Both the position numbers and the translations under genes were made by a program. The notes beneath the pieces were generated by a model, which saw only the letters and a program-made list of their open reading frames with translations, did not search any database and was not told the DNA's origin. Shown in pieces: positions 1-9,415 of a stretch of DNA of 64,000 nt; within the stretch, counting starts at the first letter, position 1; every line of letters starts with the position of its first letter. The stretch comes from CAYTLW01 sp964438735 (GTDB lineage Bacteria; Myxococcota_A; UBA9042), in the NCBI GenBank assembly GCA_964438735.1, contig CAYTLW010000004.1, positions 62,001 to 126,000 on the forward strand, written 5' to 3'.

Positions 1-514
1 CCCGCACGAGGTCGGCGATCCGATTGCGCAGCCCGCTGCTGCGACGTCGGATCTCCTTGCGCAGGCGGGCCAGTTCATCGCTGGCGTCGTCGCGCAGGGT
101 GCCATCCTCTTCGAAGACGTCGTCCGCCAGGTCGGCCAGCACGCTCAGGATGGGCAGACCGCCAGCCAGGTCGGCCAGCTCAGCAGCGTGCTCCCGCCAG
201 GATTCGGCGCGGTCGGCCATCTTCTCCGCGCAGCGTGCAACCGCGGAGATGCGTAGCAGATCCTCGCCGCCCAGCACGCCGCCGCGCCCCGCCAGTTCGA
301 CCAGCGGCGCCACGTCCAACTCGCCATGAATGGTTGTTTGCAGGCCCTCAGCCACCACCGCGCGCCCCTGCTGGATGCGCGCCATGGACGCCAGGGCGGC
401 CTCGGCATCGGCCAGCGGCTGCAGCGCGCGAGCCCTCAGGGCGGCCACGTCGCTATCACACTGGGCGGCCAGGGCCGAGCGGACCCGATCCATGGCCAGC
501 AGATGTTCGTTCAA
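1..514 (-). CDS. mutS2: MutS2-type DNA-binding ATPase/endonuclease, N-terminal part (cut by window edge)
   Basis: About 171 N-terminal residues are present; the clamp, ATPase and any C-terminal Smr nuclease domain lie beyond the left edge. Reading leftward, the protein begins NEHLLAMDRVRSALA and reaches DDVFEEDGTLRDDASDELAR followed by LRKEIRRR, the conserved 'G.lrDdAS.eL..lR' block of MutS2. MutS2 proteins bind branched DNA or collided ribosomes and suppress recombination; that role comes from the family, not from this fragment. I chose the TTG at 514 because AGAGG sits about 7 nt upstream; an in-frame ATG at 493 is the alternative. The gene diverges from the AAA/TPR gene across 148 bp that shows no clear site. 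Confidence 0.85.
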   Translation of the reverse strand, partial: MNEHLLAMDRVRSALAAQCDSDVAALRARALQPLADAEAALASMARIQQGRAVVAEGLQTTIHGELDVAPLVELAGRGGVLGGEDLLRISAVARCAEKMADRAESWREHAAELADLAGGLPILSVLADLADDVFEEDGTLRDDASDELARLRKEIRRRSSGLRNRIADLVR

Positions 515-662
515 TGCATGCCTCTTGTGTGGGCGGGAACCGGTCTCCCCAACGGTCCGGTGGCGTGCGTGCGCCGCGCTTGCCGGCCCGGATTCAGACT
601 TCTATCATCCCGGACACGGATGCGCGACCGGCCGTCACGGACGCGGATGGCCAAGGAACCCG

Positions 663-3401
663 ATGGCAAGCGGCGCGAACGAGACCACCGGTCAGGCCAG
701 CACTTCGTCGACGAATCGACTGCGGGGCACCGGTAAGACGCGCGCCCTGGGCGATGGTCGACGTCGGCAGACGTGGGCCGACTTCCGCAAGGCGGGCGGC
801 AACGACACCACCGTGATGGGCCGCTCTGTGCCCTTCGTGGGCCGTCGCAAAGACCTGGAATCCCTGTACAACACCGTTCGAGACGGGCTCAACAAGCGGC
901 ACGTACGTATCGCCTGGATCCACGGCGCGGCAGGTGTGGGCAAGTCACGCCTGCTAAGCGAATTGGAACGCGCGGTGGCCCCATCGCGTCGCGGTGTGGG
1001 CTGGTACGCGGCGGTCGCTGGCAAGGATCGCGGCGGTCCGCCCACGCTGGTGGGCCGGATCCTGCTGGAGGTCCTGGGTGGCGCGCCGGTGATGGTGGAC
1101 AGCGACCCGTGGGGCCGCGTACGCGAGAACCTGGTCGCGCTGGTCGGCGAGAAGCACGCTGGCGAGTGCATGGCCGTGGTCGCGCCGCTGATCGGTTTGC
1201 CGCTGCCCGAAGGGGCCGAGAGCGGCATGCGCACCCGAGAGCCGCCGCCGGAAGTGGCGGTGCAGTTCGCCGGCAGCGTATTGCGCAGTCGCGGCCGGGG
1301 CGGACCCTTCCTGATCCGAATCGACGCCTCCCATGACACCACCGGCGAGTCCGTGCTCATGGCCCGTGGTCTGGCCGAGACCCTGGTGGGCATCTCCGCG
1401 GCCGTCATGGTCGAGTCGCGCGAGCCGCCGCCGCCGGGCCTGGACGTGTCGGGGCTGTTGCTCAGCGACCTTGAGCCCGACAGCGCCATGATCCTGGCCC
1501 GTCACCTGGTCAAGGACCTGGACGGCTCGCCCGCCAACCTGGCCGACCAGATCATCGAGCGTTCCGGTGGCAATCCCGAGCGTCTGCTCGACGTGCTGCG
1601 CGGCATGATCGCCGCCCGCGACATCGTCCGCAAAGAGGGTGTATGGCGCTGGCGAAGGGCGACCGAGCCCGGCGGCCAGTCGGCCCTGCCCGAACCACCC
1701 GAAGCCGAATCTGCGCATGAGACGCCCCTGCCCGATCGAATCGCCCGCCTGCCCAAAGACCTGCGCCGAGTCGCCGAAGCCTGCGCCATCTTTGGCTCCA
1801 GCTTCTGGTTCGGCGGCGTGCTCTCGGTGTTGAGGGGCTCGGGCGGCAGTGGTGGCGGCGACACCATGACCGATCGCGATCGCGCGCGGCTCAAGGCGTC
1901 GATGATGCAGATGCAGTCGATCGAGCTGATCGTCTTCGTCGAGAACAGCAAGATGAGTCGCGAGTTGGAGTTCGCTTTCGAACACGCCAACGACGCCCAG
2001 CGCCTGGTCGCCCGCATGCCCGGTGATCAGCGCCGTCTCTACGCCCGCCTGGCGGCCCAGTGGCGGAACTGTCGACCGCGACGGGATCCCATCGCCGACA
2101 ATGAGCGCATCGCCAACCTCTACCAGCAGGGCGGTCGGCTGCGCCTGGCAGCTGGCCTCTACCTGGAGGCAGGCCACGCAGCGCGTAACGTCGGTCAGAC
2201 CCAGCGCGCGGTCGAGCTCTACGAGGCGGGCAGCCGGATCTCGAGCACCGATGACGCCGACCTGGCCGCCGACCTGCGTACCGCGCACGGCGGCGCCCTG
2301 CTGCGCCTGAGCCAGCACGACACCGCCGAGCCGATCCTGCTCGACGCCCTGCGTATGGCCCGCTGCCTCGAAGACGACGTTCGCTGCGGCATCGCGCAGC
2401 TCAGAGTGGCCCAGGTGGCGCGCGTCTCCGGCCGCTACGAGACGGCCCTCCGCTTCCTGGAGGGTGCGCTCAAGCACCTGCGGGTCGCCGGCGCCCACCG
2501 CTGGATCGCCGACGTGATGGACGAGATCGGTCTCGTGCACCTGGTCCGTGGCGAACAGGATGGCTACAAGCTGGCCCTGGCCCACTTCCTCAAGGCGCTC
2601 GCCCTGCGCAGGCGGAGCGAGGATCGTCGCGTCGTCGCCCGCTCTCTGTGCCATATCGCGCGCATTCATACGGGCCGTGGCCACTTCGACGACGCCCTGG
2701 ATTCGGCCAACGAGGCGGTGCAGATCTGCGAGCAGATCGAGGATCGCTGGGGCAACGCCAAGGCGCGCACAGTACTCGGCGAGGTGCTCGCCGCGTCGGG
2801 TAAACACCGCTCAGCGCTGACCGTCTGGCAGGCGGCGCGCGAACTGGCCGATGAGGTGGGCGACACCTCCCGTCGGCTCGAGGTGACGATTCTGCAGGCC
2901 GAGGCGGCGATCGCGATCGGCGAGTGGCAGGACGCCGCTGCGCTGATGGTCGATGCCGTCGACGACGCCAAAGAGGTCAACGATCCGGAGCTGCTGTCGG
3001 GTATCTACCGCGTGCAGGCCTCGATCTCCCTGGAACGACAGGCCCTGGAGACGGCCGACCTGGACAGCCTGCAGGCGGTCGAGGTGGCGCGCGAGAGCGG
3101 TGCCCGATCCCAGGTCGCTCGCGCTCTGCTGGTGCGCGGCTGCGTGCTCGGCACACGGGCGTTGAGCGAGACCGGTGCCCGCAGCACGGTCGTCGATCGC
3201 AAGGCCACCGAGGCCTTCCAGCAAGCGCTGGACGCGTTCAAGGAGATGGGCGACCTGGTTCGCCAGCGGGCGGGACTGCGCTCCTATGCCAACTACCTGA
3301 CGCAGCGCGGCGGCGGTCCGCGATTGGGCGCGGTCGAAGCGCGACTGGCCGAGGTGACCGCAGAGCTGGTGCAGGTATCGGGTGCGCCGTTGGACGGCTA
3401 G
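663..3401 (+). CDS. AAA-type ATPase with C-terminal TPR repeats
   Basis: A 912-residue protein. A short basic N-terminus leads into PFVGRRKDLESLY (residues 57-69) and a Walker A motif GAAGVGKS (88-95), the start of an AAA_16/STAND-like ATPase. A winged-helix-like middle follows (DRIARLPKDLRRVAEACAIF), and from about residue 440 to the end there are helical TPR-type repeats (for example LAADLRTAHGGALLRLSQHD and ALALRRRSEDRRVVARSLCH). This is the layout of the ATPase/TPR regulators often linked to kinases in myxobacteria, but no kinase or DNA-binding output domain is visible. The Walker B segment (FLIRIDASHD) is atypical. Start: ATG 663 is preceded by AAGGA at a 6-nt spacing, although the frame stays open further upstream. 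The precise function is unknown. Confidence 0.8.
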   Translation: MASGANETTGQASTSSTNRLRGTGKTRALGDGRRRQTWADFRKAGGNDTTVMGRSVPFVGRRKDLESLYNTVRDGLNKRHVRIAWIHGAAGVGKSRLLSELERAVAPSRRGVGWYAAVAGKDRGGPPTLVGRILLEVLGGAPVMVDSDPWGRVRENLVALVGEKHAGECMAVVAPLIGLPLPEGAESGMRTREPPPEVAVQFAGSVLRSRGRGGPFLIRIDASHDTTGESVLMARGLAETLVGISAAVMVESREPPPPGLDVSGLLLSDLEPDSAMILARHLVKDLDGSPANLADQIIERSGGNPERLLDVLRGMIAARDIVRKEGVWRWRRATEPGGQSALPEPPEAESAHETPLPDRIARLPKDLRRVAEACAIFGSSFWFGGVLSVLRGSGGSGGGDTMTDRDRARLKASMMQMQSIELIVFVENSKMSRELEFAFEHANDAQRLVARMPGDQRRLYARLAAQWRNCRPRRDPIADNERIANLYQQGGRLRLAAGLYLEAGHAARNVGQTQRAVELYEAGSRISSTDDADLAADLRTAHGGALLRLSQHDTAEPILLDALRMARCLEDDVRCGIAQLRVAQVARVSGRYETALRFLEGALKHLRVAGAHRWIADVMDEIGLVHLVRGEQDGYKLALAHFLKALALRRRSEDRRVVARSLCHIARIHTGRGHFDDALDSANEAVQICEQIEDRWGNAKARTVLGEVLAASGKHRSALTVWQAARELADEVGDTSRRLEVTILQAEAAIAIGEWQDAAALMVDAVDDAKEVNDPELLSGIYRVQASISLERQALETADLDSLQAVEVARESGARSQVARALLVRGCVLGTRALSETGARSTVVDRKATEAFQQALDAFKEMGDLVRQRAGLRSYANYLTQRGGGPRLGAVEARLAEVTAELVQVSGAPLDG

Positions 3402-3419
3402 CCGGGCGCCGAGCGTGCC

Positions 3420-5096
3420 CTACCAACGCAAGTGCAGGACTCCGCCCACCTGGCCAGGCGCCAGCGAGGGCGCGATCGCGACCCGTGACCAAATCGACTC
3501 GTCCGTGCCGAGGTCGGCGCTGCGGCTGCTGCCGGTCAGCGCGACGTAAAGGCCTGTGAGCGCCAACAGGCCGCCCACCGAAGCGGTCGCCACACCCGTC
3601 CACCAGGTCTGCTCGGCGCCGTCGAAGTTGGGCGTGTAGTTCTTGTCGTCATCCTTCAACGAGTTGGCGGCCTCCGCTTCGGCCACCGCGTCCAGGACCA
3701 GGTAGCCGCCGACGCCGCCGGACAGCAGGCCCAGGGTGGCCAGCGTCCAGCCCTTGCCGCTGCGGCTCAGCCCTTTGGCGCCGAAGAGGTACATGCTGCC
3801 AACCGCCAGGGATACGCCACCCAGGGCGGCCGTGCCGTAGCCGACCCACGCCATCTGGGCGGCCGGGTCGTAGTAGTCATCGTATTGGGAGTGGCCGAGC
3901 GCCATGCCGTTGGCCAGGCGTGCGTTGGTGACGCTGACCAACGCCAGCCCCGTGCCGCCGCCGACCAGGGCCAGGCCGATGCCCGACCAGATCAGGCCCT
4001 TGAAGACGCTGCTGCCACCGCTGGAGCCGCCGCCGCTGTCGACCACCACATCGGCGGGCGCCGCGTCGCTGAATTCGTCTTCGTCTTCTTCTACGTCGTC
4101 GTAGCTGCCGCCGCCCGGTGCCGGCGGGGCGTCCTCGTCATCGTGGTTCACCTTGGGCATCTCCACAGTGGGCAGCTCGACGCCGGGGGGCGGCGCATAT
4201 TCGCCTCCGGCACCGCCGCCACGAGCGGCCGCTGGCGGTCCGCCGCGAGCCGGTCCCGAGTTGCGCACATTGCCCAGGCGCGAACCGCGACCACCACGAT
4301 TGGCCATCTCCAAGGGCGTCAACTTGCGCTCGACGTTCGAGGCCATTCGCAGTTTGAGGCCGTCCTTGACCTCCCGTTGCAGCTTCTGCTTGATGACGTG
4401 TCGAGCGCCCGCCTTGAGCGGGATCGTCTTGACCCAGCGGATGTAGCCCGGCGCGCGGATCTCGATCACCTTGGGTCCTGGTGCGACGCGGAAGACGCGC
4501 CGCGTGGCGTGCCCCAAGAACACCCGGTTGGCCCAGATCTCGGCGTTGGCAGGCTGGATCTCGACGCGGATCTCGGGCGCGCGGATCATCTCCATCGCCA
4601 CCCGCATTTCGCGCACCTCGCCCCGTGACGCGGCGATGATGCGGCTCTCGTCGGCGTAGTCCTTGGCCTTCAGATCCATGGCGTGGGAACCCTCGGGCAA
4701 CCAGAGCAGGTACTGGTTGCGGCGCGGATGGATCTTCTTGCGGTCGATGGTCAGCCAGGCGTGGGCAGGGGTGACGTTGATCTTGTACAGGCCGTAGCCG
4801 GCGTCGCGTAGATCCCAGCGCAGGCTGTGGCGGAGGTTGGTGGCCTGACGTTGGATGCTCGACGTCAGGCGCGGCGATGCCAGGGCGCGCTCGGCCCAGT
4901 TCATGGCTTTGCCCAGCTGACCTTTGCTGCGGAAGTGCTCGTGCAGCTTCCAGGCCAGTCGTGCGTCTGGATGCTTGTTGAAGCGCTTGATCTGGGACTC
5001 GATGCTCTTGCCCTTGGCCATTGCAGGCGATGCCAGCAGCGCCCCGCAGAGCAAAGCGGCGAGCAGGGTCCATCGAATCGTTGAACTATATTTCAT
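3420..5096 (-). CDS. Exported PEGA-domain membrane protein
   Basis: A 558-residue protein with a signal peptide (LLAALLCGALLASPAMA). Next come a helical stretch and two PEGA-like segments: YKINVTPAHAWLTIDRKKIH...LPEGSHAMDLKAKDY, and VEIQPANAEIWANRVFLGHA...APGPKVIEIRAPGYIRW. A low-complexity Pro/Gly/Asp/Glu linker (about residues 290-410) precedes three or four hydrophobic segments beginning GLIWSGIGLALVGGGTGLAL. PEGA domains are small surface beta domains common in myxobacterial exported proteins; no catalytic role is implied. The ATG at 5096 starts exactly at the signal peptide, so the longer open frame upstream is ignored. The gene ends 18 bp from the convergent AAA/TPR gene and diverges from the DUF255 gene. 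Confidence 0.8.
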   Translation of the reverse strand: MKYSSTIRWTLLAALLCGALLASPAMAKGKSIESQIKRFNKHPDARLAWKLHEHFRSKGQLGKAMNWAERALASPRLTSSIQRQATNLRHSLRWDLRDAGYGLYKINVTPAHAWLTIDRKKIHPRRNQYLLWLPEGSHAMDLKAKDYADESRIIAASRGEVREMRVAMEMIRAPEIRVEIQPANAEIWANRVFLGHATRRVFRVAPGPKVIEIRAPGYIRWVKTIPLKAGARHVIKQKLQREVKDGLKLRMASNVERKLTPLEMANRGGRGSRLGNVRNSGPARGGPPAAARGGGAGGEYAPPPGVELPTVEMPKVNHDDEDAPPAPGGGSYDDVEEDEDEFSDAAPADVVVDSGGGSSGGSSVFKGLIWSGIGLALVGGGTGLALVSVTNARLANGMALGHSQYDDYYDPAAQMAWVGYGTAALGGVSLAVGSMYLFGAKGLSRSGKGWTLATLGLLSGGVGGYLVLDAVAEAEAANSLKDDDKNYTPNFDGAEQTWWTGVATASVGGLLALTGLYVALTGSSRSADLGTDESIWSRVAIAPSLAPGQVGGVLHLRW

Positions 5097-5238
5097 GGGG
5101 TCGCTTGCACCCGTGCCAGCCGACGTTCGCCCACGGTCGATCTGGTTGTTGGAATCTACCGCACGCCCGGCGACCGGTCCAACCCAATGCACATCTCCTG
5201 AACAGTCCTGCGCATTCCCGACGTTGGCCGCCGTCACC

Positions 5239-5266
5239 TTGTGCGCACCCCCCGCTTGTCTAGACT
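5239..5266 (+). promoter_or_regulatory. Possible sigma-70-type promoter for the DUF255 gene
   Basis: TTGTGC (5239-5244) and TAGACT (5261-5266) are separated by 16 bp in the 211-bp divergent region, about 40 bp before the DUF255 start. The match is by eye and imperfect; in GC-rich DNA such pairs occur by chance. Confidence 0.3.
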
Positions 5267-5307
5267 GGCCCACAGATGAGCCGCCAACGACCCGATTTCT
5301 GGGGGGG

Positions 5308-7770
5308 ATGCGCGTGAACTACCTGTCCAGAACCGCGTTGTTGTTGTGCCTGCCCCTCGCCGCGATGGCGTCGTTGTGCACTGGCTGCGGACGAAAGGCA
5401 CCGGCCACTGCGGGCCCGTCGGCCACCTCCAAGGCCGCCACCGCTGCGGTTGCCAAGGTCGCTGCGCCCGAGGCCAACTATGTGCCCACCATGTCCACGC
5501 ATCCCGGCACCTTGCCCTACGAGGCCGCCACCGATCGCGCCATCGCTGCAGCCCTGAAGGCTCAGCCGGCCGATTATCGACCACGCACCCGTCACCACGG
5601 CGGTCGGGTCCACGCCAGCGCCGGCAAACATGTCGAGCCTCGCGCCCCAGCCGGGGCCAAGCCCAACTACACCAATCGCCTGATCCTGAGCAGCAGCCCC
5701 TACCTGCGGCAGCACGCCCACAACCCGGTCGACTGGCGACCCTGGGGCGAGGCGGCGTTCGCCGAAGCGCGCAAGCTGGGCCGACCCATCTTCCTCAGCG
5801 TCGGCTACTCCACCTGCCACTGGTGCCACGTGATGGAGCACGAGAGCTTCGAGGACCTGGAGATCGCCCGCGTGATGAACACACGCTACGTGCCCATCAA
5901 GCTGGATCGAGAAGAGCGGCCGGACGTGGATGCGGTCTACATGGCCGCGGTGCACGCCATGGGCATGGGCGGCGGCTGGCCCATGTCGGTGTGGATCGCG
6001 CCCGGCAAGGGGGGCGCCGGAAAGGCCGTACATGGCGTGCCCTTCTTCGCCGGCACCTACTTCCCGCCGCGCCAGTCTCGCGGCCGTCGCCGCGGCTTCC
6101 TTGGCCTGATGAACGACCTGGCCGATCGCTTCGCAGAGGACCCCGAAGGCATCGCCGCCAAGGGCAACCGCATCGCCAGCCAGTTGCGTCGCAAGCTGGA
6201 GACCGATTGGACAGGCATCGTCGCCGATACCACCTCGGTCGACCGTCTGGTGGCCCAGGTCCGCAGCGTCTACGACAACCAGCACGGCGGCACGCGGCGG
6301 GCGCCGAAGTTCCCCTCCAACATCCCCTACGGCGTGCTGATGCGGCATCACCTGCGCACCGGCGATCGCGAGAGTCGGCGCATGGCCGTGCACTCCCTGG
6401 AGCGCATGCGCATGGGTGGCATCTATGACCATGTCGGCGGTGGTTTTGCCCGCTACAGCACCGACGTGCGCTGGCTGGTGCCCCACTTCGAGAAGATGCT
6501 CTACGACCAGGGGCTGATCACCAAAGCCCTGGTCGAAGCCTGGACCGTGAGCTCCAAGCCCAGCATGGCGCGGACCATCCGCCAGACGCTGGACTACCTG
6601 CTGCGCGAGATGCGCCACCCCGGCGGCGCCTTCTATTCGGCCACCGATGCCGACAGCGAGGGCGAAGAGGGGCGCTTCTTCCTGTGGACGCCGGCGCAGC
6701 TGCAGGCGTTGCTGAGCAAGGAGGACGCGGCGCTGGTGGCCGAGATCTACGACGTGACGCCCGGTGGCAACTTTGAACACCGCAACATCCTGCACCTGAG
6801 GGAGGACCTGGACGTCTGGGCCCAGCGCAAAAAGGTCGCCGCGCCGGCCCTGCGAAAACGCCTGCGATCGGCCCTGGATCGCCTCTATACCGAACGCGCC
6901 AAGCGGGTGCCGCCGCTGCGCGACGACAAGATCCTGACCGCCTGGAATGGCCTCATCATCAGCGCATTTGCCCGCGCCGGATTGTCTCTGGCGGAGCCGC
7001 GTTATGTGCAGGCGGCCGGCAAGGCGGCGGACTATGTGCTCGCCACCCTGCGCGACGACCAGGGACGGCTGCTGCGCACCGCGTTGGGCGGCAAGGCGAG
7101 CGGCATGGCTGTGCTGGATGACCACGCCTTCTTCATCGAGGCGCTGATCGATCTCTTCGAGGCCACCGGAGAGCAGCGCTGGCTCGCCCAGGCGCTGCGC
7201 CTGCAGGCCAACCAGGATCGCTGGTATTCGGCACCGAATGCGGCCGGCTACTTCACCACCGCCACGGACGCCCAGTCGCTGCTGGCGCGTGAGAAGCCCG
7301 ACTACGATGGCGCCATCCCCTCGGGCAACTCGGTCTCGGCCATGAACCTGGTGCGCCTGGCGGCCATCACCGGCGAGTCGACCCATCGCAATCGTGCCGT
7401 GGCTACCATCCGCGCGTTTTCGCGGCGATTGCGCAACTATCCCATCGCCATGAGCCGGATGCTGGTGGCGGTGGAGGCGCTGGCCTGGCCCATGAAGGAG
7501 GTCGTCCTGGTGCGCCCGGCGGGCAGCAAACCCGAGGCTTTTGCCCCCATGCTGGCCGCGCTGCGCCGCACCTGGCAGCCCCACCACGTGCTGGTCATGG
7601 TGGAGCAGGGATCGTCTTTGGAGAGGCTCGCGTCCCTGGCCCCGCCCGTGCGCGGCAAAATCGCCCGCGATGGCCGGGTCACGGCGTATGTCTGCAAGGA
7701 GGGAGCCTGCAGGCTGCCTACCACGCAGCCGGCCAAGATGATCGAACAGCTGCTTGCGCGTGGCGGTTAG
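5308..7770 (+). CDS. Exported DUF255/thioredoxin-fold protein (YyaL/SPATA20 family)
   Basis: An 820-residue protein. Residues about 120-280 form the DUF255 thioredoxin-like domain: NRLILSSSPYLRQHAHNPVD, then FLSVGYSTCHWCHVM with the CHWC pair at 170-173, then KLDREERPDVDAVYM and GGWPMSVW. The remainder is the (alpha/alpha) toroid region of this family (PHFEKMLYDQGL, YSATDADSEGEEGRFFLWTP, DDKILTAWNGLIISAFARAG). The family is widely conserved, but its reaction is unsettled. Unusual here is the N-terminus: ALLLCLPLAAMASLCTGCGR resembles a lipoprotein signal, and a roughly 90-residue Ala-rich linker precedes the domain, whereas most relatives are cytosolic and near 680 residues. ATG 5308 directly follows a run of seven G that can act as a Shine-Dalgarno site. 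Confidence 0.88.
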   Translation: MRVNYLSRTALLLCLPLAAMASLCTGCGRKAPATAGPSATSKAATAAVAKVAAPEANYVPTMSTHPGTLPYEAATDRAIAAALKAQPADYRPRTRHHGGRVHASAGKHVEPRAPAGAKPNYTNRLILSSSPYLRQHAHNPVDWRPWGEAAFAEARKLGRPIFLSVGYSTCHWCHVMEHESFEDLEIARVMNTRYVPIKLDREERPDVDAVYMAAVHAMGMGGGWPMSVWIAPGKGGAGKAVHGVPFFAGTYFPPRQSRGRRRGFLGLMNDLADRFAEDPEGIAAKGNRIASQLRRKLETDWTGIVADTTSVDRLVAQVRSVYDNQHGGTRRAPKFPSNIPYGVLMRHHLRTGDRESRRMAVHSLERMRMGGIYDHVGGGFARYSTDVRWLVPHFEKMLYDQGLITKALVEAWTVSSKPSMARTIRQTLDYLLREMRHPGGAFYSATDADSEGEEGRFFLWTPAQLQALLSKEDAALVAEIYDVTPGGNFEHRNILHLREDLDVWAQRKKVAAPALRKRLRSALDRLYTERAKRVPPLRDDKILTAWNGLIISAFARAGLSLAEPRYVQAAGKAADYVLATLRDDQGRLLRTALGGKASGMAVLDDHAFFIEALIDLFEATGEQRWLAQALRLQANQDRWYSAPNAAGYFTTATDAQSLLAREKPDYDGAIPSGNSVSAMNLVRLAAITGESTHRNRAVATIRAFSRRLRNYPIAMSRMLVAVEALAWPMKEVVLVRPAGSKPEAFAPMLAALRRTWQPHHVLVMVEQGSSLERLASLAPPVRGKIARDGRVTAYVCKEGACRLPTTQPAKMIEQLLARGG

Positions 7771-7812
7771 CGGACCGGCTCCGGTCGTCCACCGGCCGAT
7801 CTGGCTGGCGAC

Positions 7813-8859
7813 TCAGCGTTTGCGTGGTCGTCGTAGGAGCGTGCGACGGGCTTCGACACGACCCTGCTCGTCGTGGAACGACAGGGCGAGCGAGTCGTCG
7901 CGCATGATCAGCCAGGCCCAGCCCAGGGTGCTGGCCGCCCAGATGCTGCCCTCTTTGGCCTCGACGTCGCGCAGCTGACCCGCCGCACCGCTGATGATCT
8001 GGTGTACGCCGCACTCCGGTTCGAGCACTTCCTTGTTGTGGTCGTGGCCGGAGATGTAGACGTCCACGCGGTCGCAAAGAATGGCCCGTAGCCAGTCGCG
8101 CAATTCGCCCTCGGCGTCGCCATGCTGGCCGCTCGAGCGCAGCGGGTGGTGGCCCAAGGCGATCACCCAGGCTTCGCCCTTCTCGGCGCTCTTGCTCAGT
8201 ACCTCTCGGGCCCAGCGCGATTGCGGCTCGCCGCGCGCCTGCGTGTCCAGGACCAGGAAGCGCACGCCGTCGCGGATGAAGGTGTACCAGGCAGCGGGCA
8301 GTCGGCCGTCCAGAATGCCGCGCTTGCGGGCCGGTGAGCCGTCGGCCCACGCCTTCACCATGGCGTCCGCGTTACCGTAGTGGTCGTGATTGCCCAGGCT
8401 GAAGTACAGCGGTACGCCCAGGTCGGCATAGGGTTTTTCGACGCGCTCGAGCAGGTAGGGATCGGCGGGCGATCGGATGCCTTCGGGGTAGACGATGTCG
8501 CCGGTGTGCAGCCCGAAGCCGCACTTCTCCTTGGCGCAGAAGGCGGCCAACGCCTTGCCGACCCGGAATGCGCCCGGGCTGGCGGTGCCGCCGTCGCCGA
8601 ACGCGAAGAAACGGGCCTGAACGCCCGTGATGCGCTCGCCCTGGAGGGTGCCAGCGGTGGTCGCCGTTGCCGCGGCTTGCGGCTGCGCTGACCTGGCGGC
8701 CTCCAGCGGCCGATCGGCGATGCTGGCGCTGGATCTGGACTGGTTTGGGGCGGGATCCGCCTGGCGGGTCTGGCGCTTACAACCAGGTCCGACGAGCAGC
8801 AGGACGATGCCGACGAGGAAGACCCTCGACAGCCGCGCTGCGCTGCGGTTGGCGCTCAA
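7813..8859 (-). CDS. Metallophosphoesterase lipoprotein (purple acid phosphatase-like)
   Basis: A 348-residue protein with the full set of dinuclear metal-site motifs in order: FAFGDGGT (86-92), HTGDIVYPEG (118-127), LGNHDHYG (155-162), ALGHHPLRSSG (234-244) and SGHDHNKEV (270-278). This fits a calcineurin-like phosphoesterase close to the PAP/tartrate-resistant class. The N-terminus VFLVGIVLLLVGPGC looks like a lipoprotein signal with Cys27, so it probably acts in the periplasm or at the surface; the substrate cannot be read from sequence. It starts at TTG 8859, overlapping the stop of the upstream small gene by 4 nt (TTGA), which implies translational coupling. It converges on the DUF255 gene across 42 bp. 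Confidence 0.85.
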   Translation of the reverse strand: MSANRSAARLSRVFLVGIVLLLVGPGCKRQTRQADPAPNQSRSSASIADRPLEAARSAQPQAAATATTAGTLQGERITGVQARFFAFGDGGTASPGAFRVGKALAAFCAKEKCGFGLHTGDIVYPEGIRSPADPYLLERVEKPYADLGVPLYFSLGNHDHYGNADAMVKAWADGSPARKRGILDGRLPAAWYTFIRDGVRFLVLDTQARGEPQSRWAREVLSKSAEKGEAWVIALGHHPLRSSGQHGDAEGELRDWLRAILCDRVDVYISGHDHNKEVLEPECGVHQIISGAAGQLRDVEAKEGSIWAASTLGWAWLIMRDDSLALSFHDEQGRVEARRTLLRRPRKR

Positions 8860-9095
8860 TCTTTGCCCGAGGCGCTCTTCTTCATGCGCATGTCGGTGTG
8901 AAGGCGATCGGCCTTATCCTGCATGCTGGCGACCTTGCGGTAGAGCTGGCTGAAGTGGGGGTTCTGCAGGAATTTCATCAAGTGATTGCGGCCACGAAAA
9001 TCCGTCGTCGTCGCGGTATCGATGATCTCCTTGAGGATTCTGATCTCGTTGCGCGTGAACGAATTGCTGACGCGGATGACCGGCTGCTTGCTCAT
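8856..9095 (-). CDS. Small conserved-looking hypothetical protein (79 aa)
   Basis: I do not recognise a family. The protein is basic and mostly helical, with the segments SFTRNEIRILKEIIDTATTT, FRGRNHLMKFLQNPHFSQLY and KKSASGKD at the C-terminus. Its 3' end overlaps the start of the metallophosphoesterase (TTGA), which supports it as a real gene in the same transcript. The frame stays open upstream into GC-rich non-coding-looking sequence, so ATG 9095 is chosen for composition; the ribosome binding site (AAGAGAG, about 13 nt upstream) is poor. A DNA-binding or regulatory role is possible but not shown. Confidence 0.6.
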   Translation of the reverse strand: MSKQPVIRVSNSFTRNEIRILKEIIDTATTTDFRGRNHLMKFLQNPHFSQLYRKVASMQDKADRLHTDMRMKKSASGKD

Positions 9096-9415
9096 CTGGG
9101 GCACCACTCTCTTGATTCGGCCCCGACTGGAGCGGCGGGGGCGCGCGTTATCGCACCGATCGGCAGTTTGGATCAAGGGCGAGGCAATGTCACGTCTGGG
9201 CCCGGGATTGGAACCTCCCACAGTTCGCGGGCTTGTAGGTAGACCGGTGCCTTGGCCAGCGCAGCGTTGTCCTGGGCCCGGGCCTCGACTATCGTGGTCC
9301 GGCGCCGCCGACTGCGATCTGTGGCGCCACTCCGACGCCATCGGCCGCCCGCAGTTGCGCCGAAGAATTTGCCGCCGATCGCAGCCCGGCGGCGGACTGG
9401 AGTCGATCGTCAGCC
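9096..9415. other. 320-bp divergent intergenic region without a confident gene
   Basis: This lies between the small minus-strand gene and the threonine aldolase gene and must hold both promoters, but I see no convincing promoter pair. A minus-strand frame ending near 9174 reads protein-like over about 40 residues (NAALAKAPVYLQARELWEV) yet has no usable start codon or ribosome binding site, so it is not called. A T-loop-like string near 9205-9225 does not extend into a tRNA. Confidence 0.5.

Noticed and set aside
954..2807. Long minus-strand open frame opposite the AAA/TPR gene
   Set aside because: The plus strand has Walker A and TPR motifs in a continuous frame; the opposite frame has none.
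5260..7587. 775-codon minus-strand frame opposite the DUF255 gene
   Set aside because: DUF255 motifs are unambiguous on the plus strand; the antisense protein is His/Gln/Gly-rich noise.
9170..9300. tRNA-like T-loop and a protein-like minus-strand frame
   Set aside because: No acceptor or anticodon stems can be formed around the T-loop-like string; the frame has no start codon or ribosome site.
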